In this document: positions 52,801-64,000 of the stretch, in pieces
Position numbering within the stretch: position 1 is the stretch's first letter
Layout of the letters: the number at the start of each line of letters is the position of its first letter
Source of the DNA: Chionis minor
Taxonomy: Eukaryota > Chordata > Aves > Charadriiformes > Chionididae
Length of the DNA: 64,000 nucleotides
Assembly (NCBI GenBank): GCA_013398295.1
Contig: VZSF01000982.1
Location: forward strand, 186,001-250,000
Direction of reading: 5' to 3'
The notes under the pieces: generated by a model
The model's database searches: none
The model's input: the letters and a program-made list of their open reading frames with translations, nothing else
Told to the model about the DNA's origin: nothing
Translations under genes and position numbers: made by a program

Positions 52801-55800
52801 GCGGTCCAACGGAAAATGCTCCTTTTCATCTGGCTTTTTCCCAGTTCAAGATGTCTGAAGTAATGTATAAGCTGTGTTGCAGCTTGCCAGCGTGGTGGCT
52901 TTGTAACATGAAGCTGCATGTGTGTATGGCATGTCTGAGGGTGCAAAACCTGCTGGCGTAGCATTGGAAGATCGCGTAGGATGGAAGGAGTTGCATTTGG
53001 TGCAGTCTTGTCCATGATGTCCTGGAGTAAAATAGTTCACAGGAGTGAGACCAGGCATTGATGAGAGACAGGAGCTCAGCAGAGAAGTCCATCCCCCATT
53101 GACCTGAGCTGGTGATACAGTGCAGCTTAGGGTGGTGTACAACTCTCCACGGTTCCGCCTGAGACCTAGTCTCTATTTTGGTGTCCAAGGAGCTTAAAAA
53201 GCTCCAAGACATTGCCCACATTTCTACCACTGCCTTTTTCCAGCCCAGAAGCCTGGTGTTTCAAACGCTGGGGAAGGATGAGCTGAGAGCGCTAACCACA
53301 TGAGCTAGGCTAAATACACTGTAATTTCTGTCAGGCAAGAAGAAGACATTGCGGAACACACAATCTTTCACTCTCAAGCACACAGAGCCTTCCAGGTGCT
53401 TTTCCAGTGAGAAGCTGGCAGTTGCAGGACAGGATCGTAAAGAAACTGAGGAGACTCTTGCATGCAGTCTGGGACAAAAGAGGCACTGCTCCCTTCTCAG
53501 GACAGAACAACAGAGGCAGAGAAAACACCATGACTGGGGAGAAACCTTTTATACCAACCCTGAGCAGAGCTCCCTGGGATTTCATGCTTTTGTGGGAACA
53601 TTATGTTTTCCCCCTGCCACATGCAGTGATGCGTGTTAGGAGAGGGAAGCAAACTTCTCATGCAGGACACTCCGCAGCCAGTTCCAGACCAGCAAAGGCA
53701 ATTCCCAGCGAGAAGAGTGCTTTTGGTAGCATTCCCAGATCTTGCCAATGAGCAGCACGGCACATGCCAGCAGTCACTCAGCAAACCTAGCCAAAGCTCT
53801 ATTACTGATCTTGAATGTCCTCTCCTTTTCCCAGCAAGACATTGGAATAGCATAAGGCTCTCCATTCACTTGGCAGTGCAGCCTACAGACACAGCAGGGA
53901 AGTGCCATGGGACTCATCACACGGCAGAGACAGATGGGCTCTTCCTGCTCTTCACCTCTCTTCCTTTTGCCTGTGCTTACTTGAACACCCTTCTCCTCTT
54001 GCAGACTAAGCTCTAGGGATATTGCATGGCTGTACAGTTAGTAGCATTGATACCCACGACCATGCCATCTCCTCTAGGTTCACGGTCTCAGGAGTTACCA
54101 TGCCATCCTCTCTAGACCTTTTCTCCAAGCAGGTCCTGGGGCATGGTTTGCAGAGGCACCAGTCCAGCTGAATGTTCTCATACAAAGTCACACAGTTTAG
54201 GTGTGGGATGCACGTGCAGCAAGAACTTTGGACTTGATAATCACGCTAGGTTTTTAGCATCTCCACACACTACAGGGAATGTCGGCTTGGGCCTGTCCCT
54301 CAAGGTCCTCCAGCATGGCTGCTGACAGCACGCTCCACCATGCTGCAGAAGGAGGAGCAGGCCTAGTTAAAGTCTTCTGAGGGACTGCAGGTGTCAGATA
54401 GGGCTGCCTGTCTCAGCAGGAGGGAGCATAGACCACAGCCATGGAGACAACAGGCTCATGATACCGATGTCTGGGAGGATTATGTGGGACAGACCTTCTG
54501 CTCCATCTCCTGATGAAAGCACTGGCTACTCAAGTTTGATTCCAAAATATCTTGGATCTCTCATACAGATCATAACTAATGTATGCCACAGCTATGGCCA
54601 AAGACTATAGCGAACACTGTTACCTTGTTGCCTGACAGTAATTCCCTCCTCTTTTTGTCACTGGTAATTTTTCTCTTGATTGCTGCTGTGTGGCCGCTAG
54701 AATTACAAGGAACTTGGAGAATGCAAATAAAGGGTCGTTGGTTTGTTTGCCTCACTGCTACCTTGAGGCACTTCTTTTGTGCTCAGTGCCCATCACTGAA
54801 GCCTGCCCTCCCTCCCACGAGTCTCATCTACAGATACGCTCTGCGGCCCCAGGAGAAACTTTGCATAGCTTAAAAATTAGCACTCAGTCTGAGGATGGGA
54901 GGATTGCCAGCTAGTCATCAGTACTAAAAATCATCGCTTTTTTTATTCTGCCGGGCTCAGTACCCCACCTTCCAAAAGCAAATTAAACACTTCCATTTCC
55001 AATGTTTTCCCTATTCTTGCCATACTGCCCTATACTCTCTATTGAATTTTATTCTTACTTGTGCAGGTCACTGCCCTGCTGCAATGAGATACAGGCCTTA
55101 ACTCTTCCAGTGCTCTTTCTGGCTTTACTTCTTAATTTTATTTTAATCTTTAGGAACCAAATAAACTGAGAGGTGGGTAGAAGGAAATGAGGAGAAGGAA
55201 ATGAAGGGACTGATAGGACACTGAGGAGGAAGATTAGAGGAAGGTGAGAGCCAGATTAGGAGCTAGTGGCCAGAGGTCAGCTGCATTTGAGCTGCATGCA
55301 CAGGCTGCTTACTTCACTACTGCCTGGGGGGGGTGTGAAAGAATGAGGTCCTGAGGTGTGCCCCCTTGTCTTTTTGCTATTTTTGCTTTGCCTGCTCCAC
55401 CTCTAAGTTGGTTTCATCTCTGGAAAGGTTTTTTCTGTTGTCTAGCGGTCATTGCAAACAGAAAAAGGGTGAGTAGGAGGCCATTCCAGACCATACATTA
55501 CATATTTAATCATTGTTTCCTCTAATGCAAGGCTTATTGCTATAGGCACGCTTCCCACTTTGTGCATCCCTCCCTTGGGCTGCATATATTCTTCATATTG
55601 TGGTTGACATTCGGGCATTTAAATTACAGCTCTCTATCTTGCCTTGCAGACTGCAATGACTTTCTTGGCTTTAGAGTATTTGCTGCCCAGATGGTTGCTG
55701 TCAAATAAGAAACAGGTGGCATCACTGACGTGTGGTTTGCCTATAAATTTCTTCAGAAAACAGAGCAAAATTTCAAAATGTTCTTAAGCTGGATGGTCTG

Positions 55801-57870
55801 TATTATGAAAAGGCATTTCAGTCCTGGGTAGTCTCTGTGCGACTCGGGGAGAGAGACCCTTGGAAGAGTCTCCGCACAACTTCAAGACAGCTTGCACCTT
55901 CTTTCCCCAAAGACCCGACATTGCCCTGATGGGCTTGGCTCCCACTTCCAATAACAACTTCTCCTTTCTGCAAATTCTGCAATTGCTTCTGGAGTGAGCA
56001 CTCGGCAGCGGATGTGACTGCAGCAGCAGAGAGGGCAGTGGTGAAGCGGGCGAGAGTGGGAGGCCAGGAAAGCCCCAGGAGGGATGGTGGGTCCAGCATG
56101 TTCATTTATACCTCTCTGCAGCATTCCCTCCGCTAGATGGTACTCAGGCAACACATTTGTCTTCACAGGCTTTCCTAGCGATGGCAATCATAGTAATACA
56201 GCATCCCTGCATAGAGAAGCAGAAAACAGTCAGGCTTTTCGGCGTGCAAGAAACTTCTGGTGAAGACTGTTAAACTTTCGAGGTGACATACTCAAAATTT
56301 AGCAAAGAAAAAAGGTGGCCTGAGCAAGATTAGCTTGCTTTTGCATCTGTTACGACAAGCTTCAGTTGCATATATCATGTTCACTTTCCCACATTTTTGG
56401 TTTTATTTGTCCTCTAAGGGCATATATAATTTAGAATATTGTTATAGAAAGCAAATGGTAACAGTTATGTTAAAATTAGATCCTACCACTATCTTTCCCC
56501 AAAAGCTGCCATTTAACAAAAAAATAATGTCTGCCCTTACCAACACATACATTATTTGCTGCAGTATATGGGATCCAAAGTAAGGCAAGCCTAACCCTCA
56601 CAGTTTACAAAGCTTAATCTGGTCACTCATTGGCGTCACTGGCAGTCAGCAGCCCAGTAAATGTACTTCGCAATATTCATATGTCTTACACTGATGTTTT
56701 TAATACCTGGACTTTTCTACCTTTGAGACTTTTTTCAGGTGGAGGGGTGAGAGATAATGTAAAGAGATGAATGAATCTACATGTTCACAGTCGTATCAGG
56801 ATTCTTATATCCTAGACTGAGTGTGGTAGCTTATTCCACGGGCAAAGTTAAAATCTATGGCTATTTGAGTTGTAAAATCATGTGAGTGAGGTGGGTTACA
56901 TCTTGCCATTTCTGCTCCAAGACAAACAGGACTGCAATAAGGTTTGTACAACTTGTCAGCCAAAAATGTGCTACAGCAATAATGGAGCAGGACTTCCAGG
57001 CTGTGCTGGAGGCTCTGACAGCTCATCTGATGAGCACAAAGTTGTTGGAAAGAAAAAAAAAGATGAAATAAACACCTAGCCATTAGGGCATGCTCGTATG
57101 TCTATCGGACTTTTAAACACAAGAATCAATGACATTTTTTTGAAGAAAAATTTGCAAACTGTCTGCATCAATTAGCCTCTCTTCTCTGTATGTGACTGGA
57201 AAGTTTAAAGCATTTTATACACCTCCTCCTCACATCCTCTGACTGTAAGACCTCCCTGAACTCTAGAAAAACAGAAGAGACAAAACAAAAAGGTAACATA
57301 CCTTTCATGTTATTTATTTCTTATAACTCTAGAAGCCTGTATTGGTTATTAGTGTTACAATAATGTATGACATTCCTCAAAAAGCGTCAGGTTGACAGTA
57401 GAAGTCTCCCGTCAAAGCATATGTAAGAGAAATGGGATTTTCATAGATCTTGTTCTTTTAATGTACACATTTCAGAATTCTATTAAAAAAACGTTACTCG
57501 AGGAAAGACAGTTCGAGTTAGATCCACCAGCGTTGAAGCAAGATTAATTTTTCCTTTCTTACTTTTTTGCAGAACTGGTACCATTTCCATGCATCTAAAG
57601 AGCTTTTCTGCCTGCGGACAACTCTTTACTTTCTAATGAACGAACCTACGACTGACAGAAAGTTGAGCTTTTCTTTCCTCCCACTAATACCACCATTGTA
57701 TGTGCCTTGTTAACCAGTATTGTGTATCAGTCACAAGCTGACTCCTTTGTGCCATTGTAAAGTATCGATTTAGTCAGCATTATCTACTGGGGACACAATG
57801 CTGCTGGTAAACGTGAACACAAAATCCCGGAGCATTGTAAGCCCTAAAACCACTGGTTCAGCCAGGAGCC
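46894..57870. other. Gene-free stretch, nothing recognised
   Basis: About 11 kb without a protein-like frame or a transposon recognised with confidence. T-rich and A-rich tracts occur, for example at 52109-52138. Conserved regulatory sequence may be present but cannot be judged from one genome. Confidence 0.5.
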
Positions 57871-58035
57871 CCGGAGCCTGGGAGGTGGCGAGGCTGCAGC
57901 CGGAGAGCCGGCTGCCCGTCAGCAGCTGGCGGCCGCGGGGTCGGATGGAGCGGGCAGGCAGCCAGGATGGGACCGGCTGCCAGGGCCAGCCAGGGCGCAG
58001 GGGCGGCTGGGAGCTCAGGCAGCATCTTCGTTCCG
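57871..58035. promoter_or_regulatory. CpG-rich block, possible promoter or 5' exon
   Basis: Fifteen CpG dinucleotides in about 165 bp of G+C-rich sequence (GGCGGCCGCGGGGTCGGATG and neighbours), in a window that is otherwise CpG-poor. This is the strongest CpG-island-like signal here. Its partner transcript is not visible. In human, MBNL2 lies on the opposite strand beyond OXGR1, so a rightward MBNL2 promoter would fit, but no coding exon confirms this. Confidence 0.45.
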
Positions 58036-59720
58036 GCTGCTGGCTGGGTTGCTTGGCTGGGGAAAAAAAAAAGCAAAAAAAAAAAGCCATCCCGATCTGC
58101 CTGCCAACCTGCCTGCGACTTGACTATGCTGATATTTGACCAGACTGACACATTCCCAGCATCTATTTTGATTTCTGCTTGGTCAGGCTTTTCCAATAGT
58201 AAACTGATTTCTCTGCGTTATAAAAACAAAACCAAAACCAAACCCCATGGCGTGCGCAGAATGTTGCAGCTCAGTTGCTGGATCCCACGCTCCACAAGGA
58301 GCCTGCGGCTCCTCGTACCTGCAGATACGAGTTAGCTCCCTGCCAATGTCCAGGTAGACTCTAAAAGGGAAGGCTAGATAAACTTAGTCTCTTCTTTCGT
58401 GTTTTCCTGCCTGGGCAATGGTCAGCAGAAACACCCAACTGCCATTGCACTAGAGAGGGGGAGGGCAGCAGCTCTGTGGGGGTTCTGTGTCTTTGGATGA
58501 AATTGTTCCTTTGTTAGTCCAAAATAGCTCAAATTGGGCAACTTTCCAAGCATGCAGTGAAAGACGTCTGTTTGAGACAGTGCTTAGAGAAGGCTGAGGA
58601 TGGAGAACTGAAAAAGAGGTGCCTGACTGGCTGGGTTCCCACTGGAGTGATTAATGTAATGTTGCTGGGATTTTACTGCATTATTAATGAAGTGCTAGGG
58701 TGCCTGGAGCACTGGAAAAACATCTCTGGAAAATTATTACTAAAAATCTGAATTGGCGTATTGGATAAGCTTTTTTTTTTTTTTTTTTTTTTTCCCCCTT
58801 GCCCTTAGAGTCCTTATCATGCCAGAGGAAGGCTATAAATAATAATGAGCAAGAGCAAGACGACGCAGGCGCCGATCCTTCCACCTCCCCAAGGAGCGGT
58901 GGCCCTGCTGCCAGTGGGCTCAGGGTGCCAGCAGCCCACGGGAGCCTTTCCCAGAGGCCGTGCGGGGGTGCAGGGCTGCACCCACTGAGCCCCTCTGGAC
59001 TCCTGGCCAGGGAGATGCTGCCTGTGGAGTCCCACTTTGCAGAACAGTGTTGGGATCCGACAGGGAACACTCTGGACTGGTTTAGGGCTATTGTTTGCAC
59101 TGATGAAGCTTGCATCTTAGATGATCAGTATAAAATATCTCTACTTTTTTTTTTTCTCCCCCTAAGCTGTTGTCGCCTTTTTAATTGGCTTTGTAGTGCC
59201 TTTTTTTTTTCTTCTTGTCTTCTAAATCCGCAGCGCTTGTGATCTATATTTTAATCATTTCATCTTTTCCGATGGTAGCAACTGTGGGGTTGGGGGGGGG
59301 GAGGGAATTTTGTTGCCTTTTTTGTTGTTGTTGTTGTTGTTGTTGTTTTAAATTTTTTTTTTTTTTTAACTGCTGTGCTTTAAAGCAGCCTTGCCTGTCT
59401 AAAGCTTCCAGTTGCTAAGCGACTTTTCCCCTCCGCCCTTCCCGCAGCCCTGTTGCCATAGTGCTGCCAGCCTTGGCTATCAAGTAGCAGAGAGCAGTCA
59501 TTACTCACCAAAAAAAAACCAACCCCAAAAACCAACAAACCCACCAAAAACCGGGGCTGCACTGGCAAATAAACAAGCTCTTTCCTTTTTAATTCCTTTT
59601 GCGAGCCAGTGGGAGGATCCCTGCGCACATTACAGCCGCGGCTGCACGCTGCGTTATATTCTTGCGGAAGTTTTTGGTTCGGTCTCTGCGTTAAAATAGG
59701 ACGGACTGCAGTGCTGACTC
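58036..59720. other. G+C-patchy region with T and GTT tracts
   Basis: Moderately CpG-rich patches (58858-58975 and 59415-59660) alternate with simple tracts: T23 at 58771-58793, G9 near 59292, (GTT)n at 59323-59347 and a T run after it. A pyrimidine stretch ending in CCCGCAG near 59447 could serve as a plus-strand splice acceptor. It could be untranslated exon sequence of a rightward gene; unproven. Confidence 0.35.
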
Positions 59721-62700
59721 ATGGACACCTGTGACGTTGCTCATGGCAGCAACAGATGTTTGAGGATACACTTTCTAAGAAGCTGGTTTTCATACCTGGG
59801 TGACTGGTATTGCACCCTCCATGACTGTAATTCACCCAGCACAAGCAGGTGCTCTGCAGCTCTGCAAATCCCAGCATCTTTCCTTAGAAACTGGGTGATA
59901 TGGTTACAGCTTTTCTCGAGACGTTTTTTAGTAACAATAACATCGTATGTACATAAAATGTGTGGTGTGCTACCATCAAAGACTAAAAGAATACACACTG
60001 GTCAAAAATTAGCTTTTCTTTTCAAATGCATGCAAACAAATTTGTATGAAGAATCACATCCAGAGAAATAGTCTTCCATTTTTTAAAGAAAAATCATATT
60101 CCCAGTGGCTTGGGTGAGACAAAAGTTAATGTCAGCCCTAAACCATAATAAACAAGAAGGAAAACCTGACATCTTTCTGATCTAAAATGGTGAGCTTTCT
60201 TGTCATCAGTCTACTGATCACCAGGCTTTATCAGCTGGGTGCTATAGGGTGACATGGAGCACGGAAATACAGACCTGGGGTCTCTAATCAGCCATTCCAT
60301 CCATCATAGCCAGTCAAAAACAAAGAAGCATTTGACCTTTGTATAAAACCAAAAGCGTATGGGCTTTAAAATACCAGCTGACAAAGAATTTGGTTGTATA
60401 AGATTACCTGTGTGAGAATATAAATCATGTGAGTTAAATTTGAGTTGATAGCTGGGGGAGAGAGGCTTTTCCACCAGTAAATGTTATGAGTGGTAGCTGA
60501 GTTGGACATAGAATAGTTTCAATTGTTCTGTGACTTTACTTCCCATTAATCACAGCAAAAGCCTCCACCTCGGGTTGTCAGTATAAAACCTCTCTCAACA
60601 TCCAGGGAACTTTCTTCCCACATTCTGCAGTCGGTGAGATATTGTGATAATAAATGCAGCGAGGAGCTAGACTCTGTGTCCTTACATGCCCTTCCATTTA
60701 TCCAATCCAGCATCTGCCTATTTGAACGAGTGCATCAGATACAGGCAGTGTGCCAGCTATTAAAATGTTACACCTACCGCCACGGAGCTGAATTGTACAT
60801 TTTGTTTTTCCCTTGTCCTTGAAAAGGACTCACTCCTGAAGCAAGAGGAGTGTGCTTAATGGCCCCTTGTCTTAAATTCCCTATTTACCCAACTGTCTGT
60901 TGCCTGATTTGGTACTTTGTATTCTCTTCTCTTCATGTTATTCTTGGGAACTTTAAATATCATTGTGCAAGAAAAATCATTTAAGAAAGAACCTTTGCCA
61001 AGTGTATGGAAAACTGATTTCAAAATCCATTTCTACTCTGATGAAGCATGCAAGTCAAACATTGTGAGGGGAAAAAAAGGATTATTTTAAAATTTCCTTT
61101 GTTTTTAAATCAGGATGTTTTTCTTCTTCTTAGGAGCTGATCTGACATAACTTCAGCTGGGGGTCCCTGTGCTGTGATCAGAATCCAGACAACACTGAGG
61201 TTTCACTAAACTGACATATTCTTGCTGGAAAAAAATGGCAAAAAGTGATTCTCAGCTTTACTATCTGTTTTTCTACAGGAACTCAGGATTTGAGAATGGC
61301 TATGTTCAATGAATTAGGAATCGAAGGTCTGTGGAAAAGACCTTTTTGTCCTGGAAATATTGATTTAAGGGATTATTGCCACATTTATCTTGTGAAGACC
61401 CTTTCCTAACCACAGAGTTAGGTGAAGATCGTTATTCTCAATGAGATTGCTTTAGCTGTAGGCTTCATCTCATCTGGAAGAGAAATTACTGGAATAAAGG
61501 TTAAACATCCAAATCAGAAATATTATTGCCTGTGTTCCTTGATGTTTGAAATGGTAATAGAACAAATTGAACATTAACCTAGTAGATCCAAGGCATCTCT
61601 ATTTGCATGGTTTTGACATCTGAATTGGGCAATAACTTCTCCATGCTGAAATTACGCAATGGTTGTTAGTCAGTCTTTCATTTCCTCAAGCATTTGTGCA
61701 CAGATTACATCCACATATTATATTCTATTATGACTCATTAAAATGCTAATCGACAAAAGTACGCTATCACAGTTCCAGGAGAAATTTACATCATTAAGTG
61801 GGTCTCCATTTTGATACCTTTCTCATAGCCAACACAACACATCAACTGAAATCAACGTCGACAGCTTTCTGTCTAAGTCTATGAACAATGTTCGCTTTGT
61901 GCACTGCCAGTCTTGCTGTACCTGTTTTATGCAAGTCTTCTCCTTCTGATTTCTTTCTGACATCCCAACTTTCTCTCCCATCACCCCCAACCTGTTCTCA
62001 AAGTAAAATCACTGTATCATGGTTAAGGTACTTCCATGAGAGCCGCCTCCTCTGCAGCTCAATTCCTGTACTTCCCCTACCTACCACAGTCCCCAAACTT
62101 TTTTCTCTGCTTACAGAAAACCTTTGATTGCTACTTTTCCTCTGTTGATTCCAGATCTGTTTGTTCTTGCATTCTCTCTTCCCATCTGACTCTCCTCTCC
62201 AATCCCATCCTATGCAGTTTCTTGTGTTCACTACAGAGTGCCTTCACACCTAAGTTGTTTACCAGGAAATGCTTTCACCATTCATAAATTCTGAAAGCAA
62301 AGATATCAGATTGACCAAATAGTACATTGTCCTTACAGATAACGGACAGAACACTTACTTTCTCAGGTTAAAACTTTTAGGTAATGATAACTTTACATCA
62401 GCAGAATTTCCACTTTGCTGAATCTTAGTTACTCCGATGCTCGAATTAGTTTCTGGGAAATTGTTATTTCCCACCACATATATGCTTATCCTGTTCCCCT
62501 GTTTTCTACCATTGACCATACTTTGATGTAATGTTGATGATTTTCCTTGCCACCCAGACTATTTCTTAAGAATTGTTCTGTAAAATTACTTCCCTCTGAT
62601 AAGTTAAAATTTCTCAATCTTAACATCTATTTCTCAAACATTTACATTAAAATATAGAATTTGAATCCAAATATTCAAAGATATTTCCCTTTGCTTAGTG

Positions 62701-64000
62701 AAAACTGTTGAGAAGGAATGCCCTGTCTTAACGCAGAGTTGCAGCCTACCTCTTTCAAAGATGACACTATACTGGCAGGAGGAGTCGTTCTTGTCCTTCA
62801 GCTCTGCCAAAGCAATTATGTCCCCTTCTCTTGGACTTTGTATCTACTCTCTTCTTTGTGTCACTGGCTTATTTGCTTGTGTCCCTGGAGCGTGGGGCTC
62901 CTGGGGCAGGATTTGTGGACTTCTCTGTGTTTTAATTTGGACATCTAGTTATATGAACTTAGGTCATGGCTTTAGGAAGGCCCAGGTTTATCTGACCATG
63001 GACAGTGAAAGCAAACAATGATGACAGTCGTGAGAAATGAGAAAGTTGGCCCGAGTGAAAGAATTGCTCTTACTCTCGCTTGATACCAGAGCCATAATTG
63101 GGATTAGCTGAATTTGGGACTACCATGACTTAGTTTAGATAGTTGTGACTGAAGAAGGTTGAGGCATTCTGGCTGCTTTCAAAATAAATATGTCGATCAT
63201 CTGCTCTCATTGGCTCCCACTCCAGTTGGCTTACTTAAGTTTTTCAAAAGTAGCATGTCTGTTTGTTGCGCACCTGGTGTAATTCTATTTTTGTGCTACT
63301 ATGAGGCATTTTATCAAGTACATAAATCATGCTGAGTTCTGCAGTATTTTGAGCATGTGTATGTGCATGTAATTCTAACACATAGCCTCAAAGAAAAACC
63401 TTTGTCAGAATTATAGATTGCTAGATATTCATTATTCACCAATGTTTGGATTTCTGTCCAAAACATTTTATTATCCTTTTAGTCTGATAGCAGTTTTCTA
63501 GACCATTGTGTGAGCTTTAGTGTTACTTAGCAGTTAATCTCACCCAAAAATAGAATAACAGGCTTCTTTGTCTATCCAAATTCACAGTTTGCTGTTTGAT
63601 CTAATCAAAGAAAAATAAACACCATCCATTTTTATCCTACTACTTTTCCTTCCACTGTACTCTCCAAATACTAATACAGTCCATTGGAAAGTGAAAAAAA
63701 AAAAAAACAAACCACCCCACATGTAGGAGAGGTTAAATTCCAGTCTGAAACAACTTGTGTTACGAAATAATAATATCTATTAAGAGTAAACAAAAGAACT
63801 CTAGCACGTTCTGTTGATGTTTTGAAGGTCTGGCTGGCATCCATGGATGCTCAGATGTTGCTGTGATGGAGACCTTCAGAAATGAGTGGACAGACAAAAC
63901 CCAGTGTCTATCTTTTCCTTTTTTTTTTTTTTTTTTTGGTTAATTCTTTTGGTTCTGTTTAATCTTTGTGTATATGACATTTCTTTCTCAAGTAACAAAC
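59721..64000. other. Gene-free stretch, nothing recognised
   Basis: AT-rich sequence without a protein-like frame. A-rich tract at 63693-63706 and T run near 63919-63938. If a gene begins at 57.9 kb, this would be intron. Confidence 0.5.

Noticed and set aside
57798..58335. Overlapping open frames in the CpG-rich block
   Set aside because: Long frames on both strands come from G+C-rich composition; none has recognisable domains.
62698..63021. 107-codon frame with hydrophobic stretches
   Set aside because: No known family, no supporting signals, and short hydrophobic runs are expected by chance in T-rich DNA.

Overview
This window looks like intergenic-rich chromosomal DNA from a bird. It has vertebrate single-exon GPCR genes, several CR1 LINE copies with the typical avian 3' end (repeated ATTCTATG-type octamers), a bird-type endogenous retrovirus LTR, very ancient amniote CR1 and MIR remnants, and no L1 or Alu. 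The LTR resembles one common in Neoaves, so a neoavian bird is likely; the species cannot be read from the sequence.

Only two protein-coding genes can be supported, both single-coding-exon rhodopsin-class receptors on the minus strand. The gene at 23436-24467 (343 aa) is the OXGR1 orthologue (2-oxoglutarate receptor, also GPR99/P2RY15); its residue numbering matches human OXGR1 through the binding pocket. The gene at 3624-4598 (324 aa) is an intact tandem paralogue about 19 kb away, called OXGR1-like here. It differs at pocket positions that bind the acidic ligand. The two genes share a sharply bounded 193-bp block (TM5-ICL3-TM6) with 3 mismatches, while the rest of the genes has diverged strongly even at synonymous sites. 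This is a textbook signature of inter-paralogue gene conversion and is the most interesting signal here.

Layout: 1-3.4 kb holds a CR1 copy and gene-poor sequence; 3.6-4.6 kb the OXGR1-like gene; 4.6-23.4 kb is gene-free with GATA microsatellites, old CR1 reverse-transcriptase remnants (13.6 and 22.1 kb) and a MIR SINE (17.4 kb); 23.4-24.5 kb OXGR1; 24.5-57.8 kb is gene-free, with CR1 copies at 30.1, 33.4, 34.8, 39.2, 43.2 and 46.2 kb, a 518-base pure A run at 40.3 kb, and a solo LTR at 41.3 kb; 57.8-59.7 kb is CpG-rich and may be the 5' region of a rightward gene (MBNL2 would fit human gene order, but no MBNL2 coding exon is visible); 59.7-64 kb shows no gene. Two places look like assembly problems: the A run, and an N-marked exact tandem duplication inside the 34.8 kb CR1.

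Together, the two receptors would form a small tandem cluster of metabolite-sensing GPCRs whose G-protein-coupling half has been homogenised while their ligand pockets have drifted apart.
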